Below, piece by piece: positions 22,281 to 22,419 of a stretch of 22,419 nt of DNA. Source of the stretch: CAYMJK01 sp043101635 (GTDB lineage: Bacteria > Planctomycetota > Phycisphaerae > Phycisphaerales > UBA1924); assembly GCA_043101635.1 (NCBI GenBank), contig JBICIE010000037.1, positions 1 through 22,419 on the forward strand, in the 5' to 3' direction. Every line of letters begins with the position of its first letter. The first letter of the stretch is position 1. The notes under the pieces were generated by a model. The model worked only from the letters and a program-made list of their open reading frames with translations. It had not been told where the DNA came from and made no database searches. The position numbers and the translations under genes were made by a program.

Positions 22281-22419
22281 TCAGTTCGCGACGCCGAACT
22301 CGCCGACCGCGAAGTCGGTGAAGCCGTCGGTCGTCCGGACTTCGACGTTCTCCACGCCGCCGCAGAAGGCGTAGCCGGCAGCGCCCGAGGAGCCGTTGAT
22401 GCTCTCGGTGACGCTCTCG
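22281..22419 (-). CDS. C-terminal 45 codons of an unidentified protein, cut by the window edge
   Basis: Reading leftward from the right edge, an open frame of 45 codons ends in TGA at 22283-22281, followed by a strong terminator 29 bases later. The product ends with A-G-Y-A-F-C-G-G-V-E-N-V-E-V-R-T-T-D-G-F and then a short tail closing G-E-F-G-V-A-N. It is rich in Gly, Ser and Val with beta-type alternation, as in secreted or surface proteins, but no family is recognisable from this fragment. The terminator placement is the main evidence that it is real. The opposite strand also reads open here, without a ribosome site. Confidence 0.65.
   Translation of the reverse strand, partial: ESVTESINGSSGAAGYAFCGGVENVEVRTTDGFTDFAVGEFGVAN

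Noticed and set aside
22299..22314. Small hairpin CCGAC/GTCGG near the right edge
   Set aside because: Five-bp stem inside the coding fragment, with no associated signal.

Overview
The window is GC-rich bacterial DNA with almost no free space: no gap between genes exceeds about 155 bases. It most likely comes from the Phycisphaerae/Phycisphaerales branch of the Planctomycetota. The best clue is the secreted beta-propeller protein at 12189-14477, which ends in the short Cys-bounded dockerin-like module (C-P-A-D-C-D-x-D-G ... L-F-D-F-L-x-F-Q-N-A-F ... C-P) typical of Phycisphaerales secreted proteins. GTG and TTG starts are used freely. Both edges cut through genes, and the left edge carries an 84-bp perfect fold-back, so the window may be a complete metagenomic contig. 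I see no rRNA, tRNA, CRISPR array, insertion sequence or phage gene.

Layout. (1) 1-3773, + strand: the end of one multiheme c-type cytochrome, a complete paralogous cytochrome with 15 candidate haem sites, a thioredoxin-fold/TPR protein without the redox cysteines, and a lipoprotein. (2) 3796-7027, + strand: a monomeric sarcosine oxidase-family flavoenzyme and a Cache-HAMP-SpoIIE phosphatase receptor. (3) 7062-10414: a divergent cluster around an ArsR-family repressor, with an exported DUF1579 protein on the left and SRPBCC, DUF1579, DinB and DoxX proteins on the right. (4) 10430-11209, - strand: an MtfA-type zinc peptidase. (5) 11363-14477, + strand: two secreted proteins, the second being the Asp-box propeller with dockerin tail. 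(6) 14530-16653, - strand: a CopD-like membrane protein followed by a CPA2/Kef-type antiporter with a TrkA-N domain. (7) 16798-18792, + strand: a tightly overlapping trio of secreted protein, ECF-like sigma factor and single-TM putative anti-sigma factor. (8) 18717-21008, - strand: a DUF255/YyaL thioredoxin-domain protein with a C-terminal DsbD-N-like domain, overlapping the trio's last gene tail to tail. (9) 21060-22196, + strand: an M29 aminopeptidase. (10) 22281-22419, - strand: the last 45 codons of an unidentified protein with its terminator.

How the genes fit together. Region 1 looks like an extracytoplasmic electron-transfer module. Region 3 looks like an ArsR-controlled stress or detoxification locus; its repressor appears to be read from a leaderless GTG start directly below a near-consensus promoter. 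Region 7 looks like an envelope-sensing sigma switch. No established named system is complete here. The observations most worth checking are the paralogous cytochromes sharing a terminal CX3CH site, the ArsR cluster, the sigma trio and the DUF255-DsbD fusion.
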